Notes: a model not told the origin generated them from the letters alone. 64,000 bases of DNA from an uncultured bacterium (GCA_937910685.1 CALEMP010000205.1:1-64000); one strand, 5' to 3'. Positions 1 to 8,631 are shown, counted from the first letter of the stretch. A program made the numbers and translations.

Positions 1-593
1 CAGGCGACCTCGTGGGCTGTGTCTTGCGCTGTTGGGTAATCGGTGATCCCGCGGCTGAAGCCCAGGGTCTCGGTGCGTGCGTGCTCGCGCAGGCCTCGCA
101 GGTGTGAGCCCCGCGTATAGCGAACGCAGCCGTTTTGTTCATCCGCATCGTCCAGAGCCAGCCACATGGTCACCGCATCACATGGGGTGAGCATGAAGTA
201 GTGGCCGTCCTGATGGGCTGGCGTCGCCTTGCCTATTCCCGGCGGCTTATTGAAATACTGCACGTTGCGTGGCACGACTGGGCCACCGAGCAGCTCTTCA
301 GCAACTTCCCGCAGGCGGCCCGTCGCCGCAAACCGCGCGAACCAAGCATCGTGCTTACCAAGCTGCTGGATCTGCTTCAGGGTGCTGAGATCCTCGCGCT
401 CTTCGCAAAACACATGCTCGGAAGGCAGCCGTGGAACCAACTCCCTCAGGAACCGCCCTACGTTGGCCTGGAGTTCCGCCAGCGCACCCCCGGCCACGAA
501 AGACGGCAAGGAAACGAAGCCATCCCGATGGAAATCCCTGCGCCGCTGGACGCCCCCACTAAATCCTGTGGGTGGAAAGCCTGATGTGCTCAT
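1..593 (-). CDS. PhyH-like Fe(II)/2-oxoglutarate dioxygenase, partial
   Basis: Reading from an ATG at 593 the frame stays open for 197 codons to the left edge, so the 3' end is missing. The segment around HQDGHYFML followed by MWLALDDAD and then NGCVRYTRGSH fits phytanoyl-CoA dioxygenase (PhyH) proteins: HxD gives two of the iron ligands, and the N-G-x-x-x-x-x-G-S-H turn is typical. These enzymes oxidise a substrate with 2-oxoglutarate and Fe(II). The substrate cannot be predicted. A purine-rich stretch (AGAGGGG) lies about 13 nt upstream of the start. The next gene upstream is a small cupin, and both may be in one transcript. The distal His and Arg of the family lie beyond the window. Confidence 0.72.
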   Translation of the reverse strand, partial: MSTSGFPPTGFSGGVQRRRDFHRDGFVSLPSFVAGGALAELQANVGRFLRELVPRLPSEHVFCEEREDLSTLKQIQQLGKHDAWFARFAATGRLREVAEELLGGPVVPRNVQYFNKPPGIGKATPAHQDGHYFMLTPCDAVTMWLALDDADEQNGCVRYTRGSHLRGLREHARTETLGFSRGITDYPTAQDTAHEVA

Positions 594-654
594 GCTCTTG
601 TCGGTCCCCTCTTCCGGCCAGAAAGGCCTCCCCTCTCCTGCGAAGTCCCGCGCC

Positions 655-975
655 TCAATTTGGATTGGGCGCCATGGCCACGAGCAATACGCAGCGAGCG
701 TCCGAGTCGTTGCGCACGCCGTGGGGCTCGCCGGCTAGGGCCCAGGCCAAGGCCCCAGGGCCCAGGAGTTTGGTGCTCTCGCCGATGGTGATCGCCGCCT
801 CGCCCTGGAGCACGTAGTAGATCTTGGTGGCCTCCGCGTGGGAGTGAACCTTCTGCGCTTGGCCGGGCTCCAAGCAATAGGTGTCGCAGAACATCTGTGG
901 CGACTCGAACAGATTGACCTTTTGCATCTTCTCGGTGGAGAAGCGCTGGTGTTCCGTGGGCTGGAGGAAACTCAT
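655..975 (-). CDS. Small single-domain cupin protein
   Basis: About 106 residues from the ATG at 975. A TTG ten codons upstream is the only longer start and is less likely. The cupin core is visible: HSHAEATKIYYVLQGE matches motif 1 (H-x-H ... E ... G) and GPGALAWALAGEPHGVRN matches motif 2 (P/G-G ... H ... N). Such one-domain cupins bind a metal in a beta barrel and act as sugar isomerases, dioxygenases or ligand sensors; nothing here separates these. It lies 113 nt downstream of thrS and 61 nt upstream of the PhyH-like gene, all on the minus strand. The start context is CACCCATG with no Shine-Dalgarno sequence. Confidence 0.7.
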   Translation of the reverse strand: MSFLQPTEHQRFSTEKMQKVNLFESPQMFCDTYCLEPGQAQKVHSHAEATKIYYVLQGEAAITIGESTKLLGPGALAWALAGEPHGVRNDSDARCVLLVAMAPNPN

Positions 976-1088
976 GGGTGGCAGTCTAGCGTTCCCGGAC
1001 TCCAACCAGTGGGACGGGTTGCAAAGGACAGACGGCCGATGAATCCCGCCACCGGAAGGGTCAGCAGGGACTCATCGGTCATGCGGAC

Positions 1089-2870
1089 CTACTCCAACTC
1101 CAAGCTGCGACTCTCCACCAGGCCGGTCACCAACTCCAAGAACTCATCAAAGGGCACAGTGACCTGCTCGCGTGTCCCGCGACGCCGAAGGGCCACGGTG
1201 CCATCGAGCATTTCGCGCTCGCCCACGATCAACATGAAGGGGATCTGCTCCTTTTGGGCGACCTTGATCTTCTTGTTCATGTGGCCTTTTTCCAGCATGG
1301 CGGCCACGCGCAGTTGCTTGGCTTCCAGTTTCTCAACCAGTTGTTGACCGTAGTCCGCATGTTCTTCGCGGATAGGAATCACGGCGACCTGGGTCGGCGC
1401 ACACCAGACGGGGAAACGCCCGCCAAAGTGCTCGATCAGGACACCGACAAAGCGCTCAAGGCTGCCGAGGATCGCTCGGTGCACCATGATTGGGCGCTGC
1501 TGGGATCCGTCCTTGGCTGTGTATTGCAGGTCAAAGCGCTCGGGAAGGTTGAAGTCACACTGGATCGTGGAGTTCTGCCATTCGCGACCGAGGGCGTCCT
1601 TGATCTTGTAGTCGATCTTGGGGCCGTAGAAAGCGCCGCCCCCCTCGTCGGGTTCAAGCTTGAGACCGATGGAGTCAGCAGCATCCTGCAGGGCCTTTGT
1701 GGCCTTCTCCCAGATGGCATCATCGCCAATGGTCTTTTCGGCGGGGCGCGTGGCCAGGTAGGCGGTGCACTCAAAGCCAAAAGTCTTCATGAAGCGATCG
1801 ACCAGGAGACACACGCCGGCGATCTCTTCCGCCAATTGCTCGGGGGTGCAAAAGATGTGCGCATCATCCTGGGTAAAGCCGCGCACTCGCAGCATGCCAT
1901 GGACCACACCGGAACGCTCGTAGCGGTAAACCGTGCCGAGTTCCGCCCAACGGAGCGGTAGCTCGCGGTAGGAACGGCCGCGGTTCTTGTAGATCAAAAC
2001 ATGACCAGGGCAGTTCATGGGCTTGACCCGATAGGGCATCTCGTCCAAGGCCATGGGTGCGTACATCATGTCCCCATAGTTCTCCAGGTGCCCCGAGACA
2101 GCGAAGAGTTCCTCGCGGGAAACATGCGGTGTGTAGACCGGGCGGTAGCCGTCTGCCAGGTGCCAGTCCCACCACATCTGCTCGATGGATTGGCGAACCG
2201 TTCCAAGCGCCGGGTGCCAGAAAACGAATCCAGTACCGGCTTCGGGGTGGGTGCTGAAAAGGTCCATCTCCGTGCCCAGGCGCCGGTGATCGCGCTTGCG
2301 CACTTCCTCAAGCCATTCGAGGTGTTGTTCGAGCGCCTCCTCAGACCAAAAGGCAGTGCCATAGATGCGCTGCATCATGGGACGCTTTTCGTCCCCGCGC
2401 CAATAGGCACCGGCCAGGTTCAAGAGCTTGAACTTAAAAGGCTGTACGAACGAATCCATGTGCGGTCCCTCGCACAAATCCCCCCACTGTTCCCCGTCGG
2501 GACCGTGGGTGTAGAACGAGATCTCTTCGTCTTCGGGAATCAGATCCAAGGCTTCGAGCTTGTAGCTTTGATCCCAGCCTTCCAACATACGCCGGGCCTC
2601 ATCGCGAGAAACCGTGCTGCGGGTGATAGCAGGAGAGCGATTGGCAATGCGCCGCATCTCCTTCTCGATTTTTTTCAAGTCCTTGTCAGTCAGAGGCTCC
2701 TCTAGATCAAAGTCGTAGTAGAACCCGTGATCGATACAGGGACCGAAACCGAACTGGACGCCGGGGTGCAACTTTTGCACGGCGGAGGCCATAAGGTGCG
2801 CCACCGAATGGCGCAGGGTGGACAGGGGATAGGGCTCCGCAACTTGCGGAGTCGACGCGTTCTCTTCCAT
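1089..2870 (-). CDS. thrS: Threonyl-tRNA synthetase lacking the TGS domain
   Basis: 593 residues; charges tRNA-Thr in the cytoplasm. The protein begins almost at once with the editing domain (HSVAH at about residues 20-24, the first half of its His cluster, with CEGPH later). The class II core follows: MNCPGH supplies the zinc Cys, motif 2 is around RYERSGVVHGMLRVRG, zinc His residues are in DDAHIFC and MVHRAILGS, and motif 3 is GSLERF. A C-terminal anticodon-binding domain completes it. Most bacterial ThrRS are about 640 residues and start with a TGS domain of about 60 residues, which is absent here. The usual downstream infC is not adjacent. The region upstream has two strong hairpins that could form a leader structure. 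Confidence 0.95.
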   Translation of the reverse strand: MEENASTPQVAEPYPLSTLRHSVAHLMASAVQKLHPGVQFGFGPCIDHGFYYDFDLEEPLTDKDLKKIEKEMRRIANRSPAITRSTVSRDEARRMLEGWDQSYKLEALDLIPEDEEISFYTHGPDGEQWGDLCEGPHMDSFVQPFKFKLLNLAGAYWRGDEKRPMMQRIYGTAFWSEEALEQHLEWLEEVRKRDHRRLGTEMDLFSTHPEAGTGFVFWHPALGTVRQSIEQMWWDWHLADGYRPVYTPHVSREELFAVSGHLENYGDMMYAPMALDEMPYRVKPMNCPGHVLIYKNRGRSYRELPLRWAELGTVYRYERSGVVHGMLRVRGFTQDDAHIFCTPEQLAEEIAGVCLLVDRFMKTFGFECTAYLATRPAEKTIGDDAIWEKATKALQDAADSIGLKLEPDEGGGAFYGPKIDYKIKDALGREWQNSTIQCDFNLPERFDLQYTAKDGSQQRPIMVHRAILGSLERFVGVLIEHFGGRFPVWCAPTQVAVIPIREEHADYGQQLVEKLEAKQLRVAAMLEKGHMNKKIKVAQKEQIPFMLIVGEREMLDGTVALRRRGTREQVTVPFDEFLELVTGLVESRSLELE

Positions 2871-2897
2871 GAGGGCGTGATAAGGAGTGGGGTCCTA

Positions 2898-2955
2898 CGA
2901 GGCTGGCTCTACTTGAACCAGCCCTCGTGCCCAGTCGCACTCCTGTGCCGACTGG
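2898..2955 (-). promoter_or_regulatory. Two adjacent hairpins in the thrS leader
   Basis: The 244-nt gap between murB and thrS holds two inverted repeats just upstream of thrS. Hairpin one pairs CGA+GGCTGG (2898-2906) with CCAGCC+TCG (2918-2927) around an 11-nt loop, with one bulged base. Hairpin two pairs CCAGTCG (2931-2937) with CGACTGG (2949-2955), plus an inner CAC/GTG around TCCT. Neither is followed by a T tract in the thrS direction, so they look more like a leader or processing structure than a terminator. Function is inference only. Confidence 0.4.
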
Positions 2956-3114
2956 GACATGAAGCTTAGCGCTTGCCTAGAGGGATCCCTACTTCTTTGT
3001 TGCTGCCCGGCTGGGCAATCCAGGCCAGGCCCGCGGTACCGCAGGACCAACCAGCACCGATGCACCCACAAGGGGCAAGCCTTCCAGGGAATGACCTGAG
3101 CCCTGCCCCCACGC

Positions 3115-4113
3115 TCAGCCCAACCAACGTTTGACTTCGAGTTCCAGCTGAATCCCGGTCTGCTGGGCCACTTCCTCACGCACTTGATCAATCAACGCCA
3201 GCACATCCGTGGCCAGGGCTGACCCGCGGTTGACGATAAAGTTCCCGTGCAGGGGACTGACCATTGCATCACCCATGGAACGGCCCTTGAGGCCGCAGTC
3301 ATCGACCAATTGGCCTGCGCCGCGACCGCCGGACAGTTCACGGTCGGGGTTCTTGAAGACGCAGCCGGCACTTCGTTCGGACACGGGTTGCACGGCGTTT
3401 TTTTGGCGCAGGGTCTCGCGCATGCGCTGTTCGATCAAAGGTTTCGGGGTCGGCTCAAAGCGCATAATGGCGGCGGCAATGATTTTTTCGCCCAGGTTGC
3501 TGTTGCGGTAACCGGGTTGGACCTGCTCGGGGGTTAGATCCAGAAACTCGCCCTGCTCGTCAATCACGCGCACCAATTCCACGTGGTCCCAAAGCTCTCC
3601 CCAACGGCCCCCTGCGTTCATGGCAATCCCCCCACCCAAGTGTCCGGGGATGCCCACGACTCCTTCGATACCCCCATAACCCAGGGCCCTGGCAGAACGG
3701 ACCAGGGAGGGCAGGGTGGTGCCCGCCCAACCCACCAATCGCGGATCAATGGACGGGTCCGCTGGAGCCACACGGCCCGAGGGCTCGGCGCTCCAAGCCC
3801 CGGGATCTTGCTCGCCCTCGGGGTTGGTGTCCCCATCGACAGCCGCGTCGATGCGAAAGAGACGGTTCATGCGGCCGGTACCAATCACCACCCCTGGCAA
3901 AAGACCGTCAGCAATGATCAGGTTTGCACCCCCGCCAAGAATCCGCAGGGTCAGTTCCCGCTCGCGGCAGGAGACCACCGCAGAACGCAACTCTTCAGGT
4001 GTGGTGGGTTCCAAAAACCACTCCACGCGCCCTCCCACCCGCATGAAAGTGTGCGGTGAAAGATCGGCTTCAGGAGTCGCGGCGCAGGGCCAGTTGGTTT
4101 GTGAGGTCGTCAT
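3115..4113 (-). CDS. murB: UDP-N-acetylenolpyruvoylglucosamine reductase
   Basis: About 332 residues. Reduces UDP-GlcNAc-enolpyruvate to UDP-MurNAc with NADPH and FAD, the second committed step of peptidoglycan precursor synthesis. The FAD-binding region shows HTFMRVGG and GGGANLI, then GIPGHLGGGIAMNAGG. The C-terminal domain has SAGCVFKNP, with the catalytic Ser in the family position. The linker at about residues 95-130 contains a Pro/Asp/Gly-rich insertion relative to compact MurB proteins. I chose the ATG at 4113 over a TTG four codons upstream. The gene overlaps the end of murC by 44 nt, suggesting coupled translation. It is the last peptidoglycan gene of the cluster. Confidence 0.93.
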   Translation of the reverse strand: MTTSQTNWPCAATPEADLSPHTFMRVGGRVEWFLEPTTPEELRSAVVSCRERELTLRILGGGANLIIADGLLPGVVIGTGRMNRLFRIDAAVDGDTNPEGEQDPGAWSAEPSGRVAPADPSIDPRLVGWAGTTLPSLVRSARALGYGGIEGVVGIPGHLGGGIAMNAGGRWGELWDHVELVRVIDEQGEFLDLTPEQVQPGYRNSNLGEKIIAAAIMRFEPTPKPLIEQRMRETLRQKNAVQPVSERSAGCVFKNPDRELSGGRGAGQLVDDCGLKGRSMGDAMVSPLHGNFIVNRGSALATDVLALIDQVREEVAQQTGIQLELEVKRWLG

Positions 4114-5584
4114 GGGTGCTGTCAATGTCGCCCGCCCCGAGAACCAGAAGGGCTACGGGGCCTTGAATGTCTAAAAGGCCTTGCACGGTATCCCCAAGAG
4201 AAGTCTTGAGTCCCCCACCCGCCTCCGCATCGAGTCCAGCACGGCGCAGACCCGCAACCAGATCCTCGGCACCCGCCGCCCGTCCATCGATGCTGTGTCG
4301 TGCACCATATACATCTGCCACCACCACGCGGTCGGCCCCCCGCAGGGATTCGATGAAATCAGCAAGGAATCGCTGGGTGCGACTCGCTTGGTGAGGTTGA
4401 AAAAACACATGCAGGGGCAGGCCCGGGAAAACCCGGCGGGCTGCTTCGAGGGTCACGCGCACTTCCGTCGGATGATGGGCATAGTCATGCACCACCTTCA
4501 CGCCCTTCACTTCGCCCCAGTGCTCGAAGCGGCGCTTGGTTCCTTGGTAGCGGGCAACGCCACGGGCGGCATGTTCCGCAACCATCTGAGGATCGAGGGG
4601 ACTGTCACCACGGGCATTCAGTCCCACCGCTAGAGCCACGGCAGCCCCTGCGTTGTCCACATTGAATTCTCCCGGCACCTGCAAGCGCACCACGCCCGAA
4701 GCCCACCCCGGGCCCACCACGCGGATCAGGAAATGCCCACGGTCCTCCCCATGCAATTCCACGTCGTACTCCCGTCCCCGTGACCATACCTCGCAAGGGG
4801 CAGCATCACGCAGGAACTCCGGGGCGCCGGAGGAGAGCACCAACAAGCCCTCGGGATGGATGCGGTCCGCAAAGCGCGCAAAGGCATCTTCGAGCGCTTG
4901 CATGGACCCATAATAATCCAAGTGGTCCGGTTCCAAGTTGGTCACGATTCCGCCCCGCGGGCTGAGCTCCAAGAAGGTCCGGTCGTACTCGCAGGCTTCC
5001 ACCGCAATGGGCGCGCCCTCTTTGGGAACAACCACATTGCAATTCAACCCTTGGTGCAAACCGCCCACCAAGGCGCCTGCACCCTGCATGGGCAAACCTA
5101 CCTCGGAGCGTGCTCGGTCCAAGCCACCAAGGGCTTCAAAAAGCATCCATGTGGTGCTGGTTTTGCCATGGGTTCCAGCCACGGCTAGGGCATTGTTGGC
5201 CGTCAATGCACCCAGGGCGTGCTTGTAGCTCATCACGGGAATGCCCGCCGCCTCGGCTGCCAGCATCTGAGGGTCCGTGTCTGGCACGGCCGCGCTGCGA
5301 ATCAGAGTTTGGGCATCACTTGGAAAATGATTTGGCGTCGAATCACCCGAGAGCACCTTAAGCCCACTGGATTCAAGGGCCGTCACAAAGGCAGAGGGCA
5401 TGGGATCGTGGCCCGATACGTCATGGCCGCGAGCCCGTAGTAGCTGCCAAATGGCGCTCATTCCAGCCCCCCCGGCGCCCAGCAAGTGGACCCTTTCGGC
5501 AATACCCGGAACGAGGCGGGGAGAGGCGGAACTGGTGGGGTTCGCCCCTGTGAATGAAATGTTTTTTGACTTGGTCTCTCGCAC
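4070..5584 (-). CDS. murC: UDP-N-acetylmuramate--L-alanine ligase
   Basis: 504 residues, GTG start. Adds L-Ala to UDP-MurNAc using ATP. The N-terminal Rossmann domain starts near VHLLGAGGAGMSAIW (about 32-46). The Mur ligase ATP loop is AGTHGKTSTTW, the central domain has TNLEPDHLDYYGS, and the C-terminal domain has VHDYAHHPTEV. About 30 residues precede the conserved fold, slightly longer than usual, because no closer start codon is visible. It is separated from murG by a divergent 89-nt gap and an opposite-strand gene, so murC and murB probably need their own promoter, unlike the tightly overlapping genes upstream. Confidence 0.94.
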   Translation of the reverse strand: MRETKSKNISFTGANPTSSASPRLVPGIAERVHLLGAGGAGMSAIWQLLRARGHDVSGHDPMPSAFVTALESSGLKVLSGDSTPNHFPSDAQTLIRSAAVPDTDPQMLAAEAAGIPVMSYKHALGALTANNALAVAGTHGKTSTTWMLFEALGGLDRARSEVGLPMQGAGALVGGLHQGLNCNVVVPKEGAPIAVEACEYDRTFLELSPRGGIVTNLEPDHLDYYGSMQALEDAFARFADRIHPEGLLVLSSGAPEFLRDAAPCEVWSRGREYDVELHGEDRGHFLIRVVGPGWASGVVRLQVPGEFNVDNAGAAVALAVGLNARGDSPLDPQMVAEHAARGVARYQGTKRRFEHWGEVKGVKVVHDYAHHPTEVRVTLEAARRVFPGLPLHVFFQPHQASRTQRFLADFIESLRGADRVVVADVYGARHSIDGRAAGAEDLVAGLRRAGLDAEAGGGLKTSLGDTVQGLLDIQGPVALLVLGAGDIDSTHDDLTNQLALRRDS

Positions 5585-5661
5585 TGCCCTATCCCACCAA
5601 ATCGGACCTCGCCACTCCAGTCTGGGGTTATTTTCGATCGAGAAAAACAGGCTTCATGTGC

Positions 5662-5667
5662 TAAAAT
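5662..5667 (+). promoter_or_regulatory. Possible -10 element giving a leaderless transcript
   Basis: TAAAAT lies 6 nt before the ATG at 5674, so transcription would start at or next to the start codon. No convincing -35 was seen at 17 nt. The element sits in the 89-nt divergent gap between murC and the DUF2007-like gene. Confidence 0.4.
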
Positions 5668-5673
5668 AAGCCC

Positions 5674-5943
5674 ATGAGCTCCCCCCTTACGGTTGCCTGG
5701 ACCGGTAACTCGCACACCGCCGCCCTGATCCTCAAGGGGCTACTGACAAGCGTCGGAATTCCGGCCAAGGTAGCGGGGGAAGAGCTGATGGACGAGTTCG
5801 CACAGGCCAGCCGCATGAGCGGCGGCCTGGGCCAGATTCTGGTGCCCAAAAACCGGCTGGAAGAGGCCGTGGAAATCCTCAGGGAGCACGAGAGCCGGGG
5901 CCCTCTGCCCGAGTCTTTTGATGTGGGTGAAGAGGAGGGCTAA
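5674..5943 (+). CDS. DUF2007-like small signal-transducing protein
   Basis: 89 residues, reading against the surrounding minus-strand dcw genes. The pattern TGNSHTAALILKGLLTSVGI, then VAGEE, then QILVPKNRLEEAVEIL, matches the 'putative prokaryotic signal-transducing protein' family (DUF2007). In these small ferredoxin-like folds a residue-facing strand and a helix track 'which of two ligands or partners'; no biochemical role is established. It sits between murC and murG and is convergent with murG. A TAAAAT box directly before the ATG suggests a leaderless message. It could be a regulator of the adjacent wall genes, but position is the only evidence. Confidence 0.6.
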   Translation: MSSPLTVAWTGNSHTAALILKGLLTSVGIPAKVAGEELMDEFAQASRMSGGLGQILVPKNRLEEAVEILREHESRGPLPESFDVGEEEG

Positions 5944-6050
5944 GGCCCGCAGCACGCCTCTGAAACCGGTGACGATTCCATGACGACCCTCTGGATGATC
6001 TGCAGGGGATACCCCGCAAGGGTCCGACAGCGCTGCAAACCGGCGCCTGT

Positions 6051-7166
6051 TCACTCCAGCGAGCTTAGGATCGCCGCGAGAATTTGCTCAGCAGCCGGCG
6101 GACCGCCCGCAGTACGCAGGGCTCCCGACATGTTTTCAAGCCGTAGTTTTCCCTGGTCTCCCATGAGCAAGCAGAGTTCCTCGAACAGGGAGCGATCCAA
6201 GTCTTCCTCCTGCACGATGCGGCAGCCATCTCCGAGCAAGGCTGCATTGCGCTCCTGATGGCGATCCGTGTGATGGGGATAGGGAACGACCATTGCTGGA
6301 GTGCCGACGGCCATAACCTCGGCCAGGGTCGACGCGCCTCCTCGGCAGAGCACGAGGGTTGCAGCAGCCAAGAGCGTAGGGACCTCACGGGCGAATTCGG
6401 TGACCACCAAACCCGTACGGCCAGCGGGGGCTTCCGACTGACGGCCGGGGCCCACCGCATGAAAGACGCTGATCCCCGCGGCGGCGAACTCATGGTCATA
6501 CTTGGCCAGGAATTGGTTCAGACCTCCCGCCCCCTGACTGCCCCCGAGCACCACGAGCAGGGGCTGGGCGGGATCGAACCCAAGGGCCCGGCGTGCGGAA
6601 AGGTCCTCTTCGGTGCGGCGTCGAAAAGACGGAGACACGGGGGCTCCGGTGACCAAATGGCGCGAGGACTTCGATTGCGGGCAAGTGGCCTGGGTGGCGT
6701 GAAATACCTTTTTTGCCAGGGGCGAGAGCAGCCGGGTGGCGCGGCCACTGGTGGCATTGATCTCAAGCAAGGCAAAAGGAATACCAAGACTCTTGGCAGC
6801 CAAGGCTGCCGGGGCTGAGGTGAAGCCACCGAGACCCAGGAGCACGTCGCTTTGGTGGGCTCGCAGGGCACGGCGCGCACGAAGGACCGCAGGCATAAGG
6901 TGCATCAACGTCCGAAGGGTAGAGGGAGCTCCCCCACCGGGCGGCTCAAGGGCCAGGCGCACTCGCGCCACCGGTGTCGGTGCCATGCGATCTTCGAGCC
7001 CCTCAAGAACGCGCTCTTCCACAGCGCGGCCACTTTGAAACCAAAGCAAATCCAATGGAGCGGGTCCCTTGCCTGCGACCAAGTGGTCGAGCAGAGCCAG
7101 ACCCGGGACCAGGTGGCCCCCGGTTCCCCCGCCGGCCAGGGCAAGGCGTAGCCCAGGGGAACTCAC
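6051..7166 (-). CDS. murG: UDP-GlcNAc:lipid I GlcNAc transferase
   Basis: 371 residues. Converts lipid I to lipid II on the inner face of the cytoplasmic membrane. The N-terminal GGGTGGHLVPG loop and GLGGFTSAPAALAA contact the lipid-linked acceptor. The C-terminal UDP-GlcNAc domain shows VLGGSQGAGGLN, then CRGGASTLAE, and PYPHHTDRHQERNA. The ATG overlaps the stop of the upstream small membrane gene by 4 nt (ATGA). Its stop faces the stop of the DUF2007-like gene across 107 nt that contain only a weak hairpin (6001-6018), so the terminator is unclear. Confidence 0.95.
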   Translation of the reverse strand: MSSPGLRLALAGGGTGGHLVPGLALLDHLVAGKGPAPLDLLWFQSGRAVEERVLEGLEDRMAPTPVARVRLALEPPGGGAPSTLRTLMHLMPAVLRARRALRAHQSDVLLGLGGFTSAPAALAAKSLGIPFALLEINATSGRATRLLSPLAKKVFHATQATCPQSKSSRHLVTGAPVSPSFRRRTEEDLSARRALGFDPAQPLLVVLGGSQGAGGLNQFLAKYDHEFAAAGISVFHAVGPGRQSEAPAGRTGLVVTEFAREVPTLLAAATLVLCRGGASTLAEVMAVGTPAMVVPYPHHTDRHQERNAALLGDGCRIVQEEDLDRSLFEELCLLMGDQGKLRLENMSGALRTAGGPPAAEQILAAILSSLE

Positions 7167-7477
7167 CGGCTGGGCCCGGAGGCCGGGGTGACTCTCAAGC
7201 CATCGGAGAGGATCCGGGCTGAGTCATCGGTCAGATCTGATTGAACCGGTTGGAGAGCGCCTGGGTTCGTGGTTTCGACTTGGATCTTGACTTGGGGCTC
7301 AATCGTCACGGGCGCGAAGGGAGAAACGCTGGAGCGTGAAGATGCATGAACCATGGAATTGTTCAGTCCTGCCTCAGGCCTGAGCAAGGGACCCAGCAAC
7401 TGCCAGGTGGTGGGCATCAAGAGCCCCATCAGCAGGCAGCAGCCCACCAGAATTCCATAGCGCAGGGAAACACTCAT
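7163..7477 (-). CDS. Small single-pass membrane protein in dcw cluster
   Basis: About 104 residues from the ATG at 7477, 8 nt after the LysM gene stop. A longer start at 7504 would overlap that gene. An N-terminal hydrophobic segment (YGILVGCCLLMGLLMP) would anchor it, leaving about 80 mostly polar residues outside the membrane. I recognise no family. Its place between the LysM gene and murG, with 4-nt overlap into murG, suggests a role with the elongation or division machinery. It occupies roughly the slot where other clusters have small accessory division genes, but it does not look like FtsQ, which has a POTRA domain. Confidence 0.55.
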   Translation of the reverse strand: MSVSLRYGILVGCCLLMGLLMPTTWQLLGPLLRPEAGLNNSMVHASSRSSVSPFAPVTIEPQVKIQVETTNPGALQPVQSDLTDDSARILSDGLRVTPASGPSR

Positions 7478-7485
7478 CGGTTGAC

Positions 7486-8631
7486 CTACTTGACTCCACT
7501 CCAACTGCGACCGCCTAGACCCGAGGCCTTGGCCAAACGGGGAGCGTCTTTCAGCTGAGCGCCAAGACTGCGCGGGGGCAATTGCAGAAGCTGGCCCACC
7601 TGAATGCGGTTGGGACTGAGGCCCGGATTCACAGTGACGATGCTGGCTACAGAACAGCCCCAGCCCGAGGCAATGCGGCTGAGAACGTCACCTGAACGCA
7701 CCCGGTGGGTCGGGCCGCTGGGTGTTTCTTTGGGAGCGCGCTTGGAACTGGGAGGCGCGGCGGACCGGTTTGTGCTGCGGGGCAGGCGTAACTCTTGGCC
7801 GACAAAAATTCGATTCGGGTCCATTCCGTGGTTCAATGCCACCACATCGTCGAGCTTGACACCCGGGGGGCAGTTGGCGCTGATGATGCGACTGAGCATA
7901 TCGCCGGACTGCACGCGATAAACACTCAAGCTACGTAAGCGCCCCGAGGGCTGGCTTGTGGGCATAGAAGTCCCTTCCAACGGGGCCACGGGTGGGCTGG
8001 AGGTCTTCGCCATGTGGTCTTCAGTCTTGAGAGACACATTGCGGACGGGCAACAGGATGCGTTGACCCACACGAATCCGATCGGGGTTGAGGCCCGGGTT
8101 GAGGGCCAAAACTTGCCCGTTGAAACGCCGGCCGCCGCACTGGTTCTCGACGATGGTGCTAAAGACCTCGCCGGAGCGGACGATGTGCACACGCTCGGGA
8201 AGTTTCGGGTTGGTGCTGAATTGATTGCTTCGGCCGATGGGCGCCCCGCTCGGTTCTACGCGACGATACTCTTGGATCTGAGCTTGAGGCTGAGGCTGAG
8301 GCTCCGCTCGCTGCATGGCATCCAGGGCCCGTTGCACACGAGCACTGCTCGCATCCTGGGTTTGACGACTCTCCGCCGAAGCCTGCGTCCCAGTATTGAG
8401 CATCAAGCTTAGTTTTGGGTCCGCGGGGAATCGATTGGCTGCCACCTGGGGAGCCACCACTTGTGGGGGATCCTGCGCAGTCTGCCCTATGAATTGCTCG
8501 ATCTGGGCCCTGGACGGCTGATTGGCAACCGGAGTCTCTTCACCGGGACGCTCACCCCAGGCGCCAACAGCGACGAGAGTAATCACAAGGAGGAGCAAGG
8601 CGAGGACTCCGTAACGTTCAATTTTCTGCAT
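7486..8631 (-). CDS. Membrane-anchored protein with three LysM domains
   Basis: 381 residues. An N-terminal membrane anchor (VLALLLLVITLVAVGAW, about 9-25) is followed by a Pro/Gln-rich linker (about 110-130). Three LysM repeats start at about residues 147 (HIVRSGEVFSTI), 236 (YRVQSGDMLSRI) and 308 (HRVRSGDVLSRI). Each ends with an L/LNxGLxPNRIxVGQxLxLP pattern. LysM binds GlcNAc-containing glycans such as peptidoglycan. No peptidase or amidase domain is present, so it is probably a wall-binding scaffold. The position between ftsW and murG is unusual and suggests it works with the FtsW/PBP synthase. Confidence 0.85.
   Translation of the reverse strand: MQKIERYGVLALLLLVITLVAVGAWGERPGEETPVANQPSRAQIEQFIGQTAQDPPQVVAPQVAANRFPADPKLSLMLNTGTQASAESRQTQDASSARVQRALDAMQRAEPQPQPQAQIQEYRRVEPSGAPIGRSNQFSTNPKLPERVHIVRSGEVFSTIVENQCGGRRFNGQVLALNPGLNPDRIRVGQRILLPVRNVSLKTEDHMAKTSSPPVAPLEGTSMPTSQPSGRLRSLSVYRVQSGDMLSRIISANCPPGVKLDDVVALNHGMDPNRIFVGQELRLPRSTNRSAAPPSSKRAPKETPSGPTHRVRSGDVLSRIASGWGCSVASIVTVNPGLSPNRIQVGQLLQLPPRSLGAQLKDAPRLAKASGLGGRSWSGVK

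Noticed and set aside
135-584. An open frame of 149 codons on the plus strand at the left edge.
   Set aside because: It lies opposite the PhyH-like gene, whose minus-strand translation carries recognisable motifs; the plus-strand product does not.
3026-3046. GCGGTACCGC near the thrS leader resembles the T-box core GGNACCGCG.
   Set aside because: The preceding UGG is changed, there is no stem I or specifier loop, and the sequence is a simple 10-bp palindrome. T-boxes are also mainly known from other phyla.
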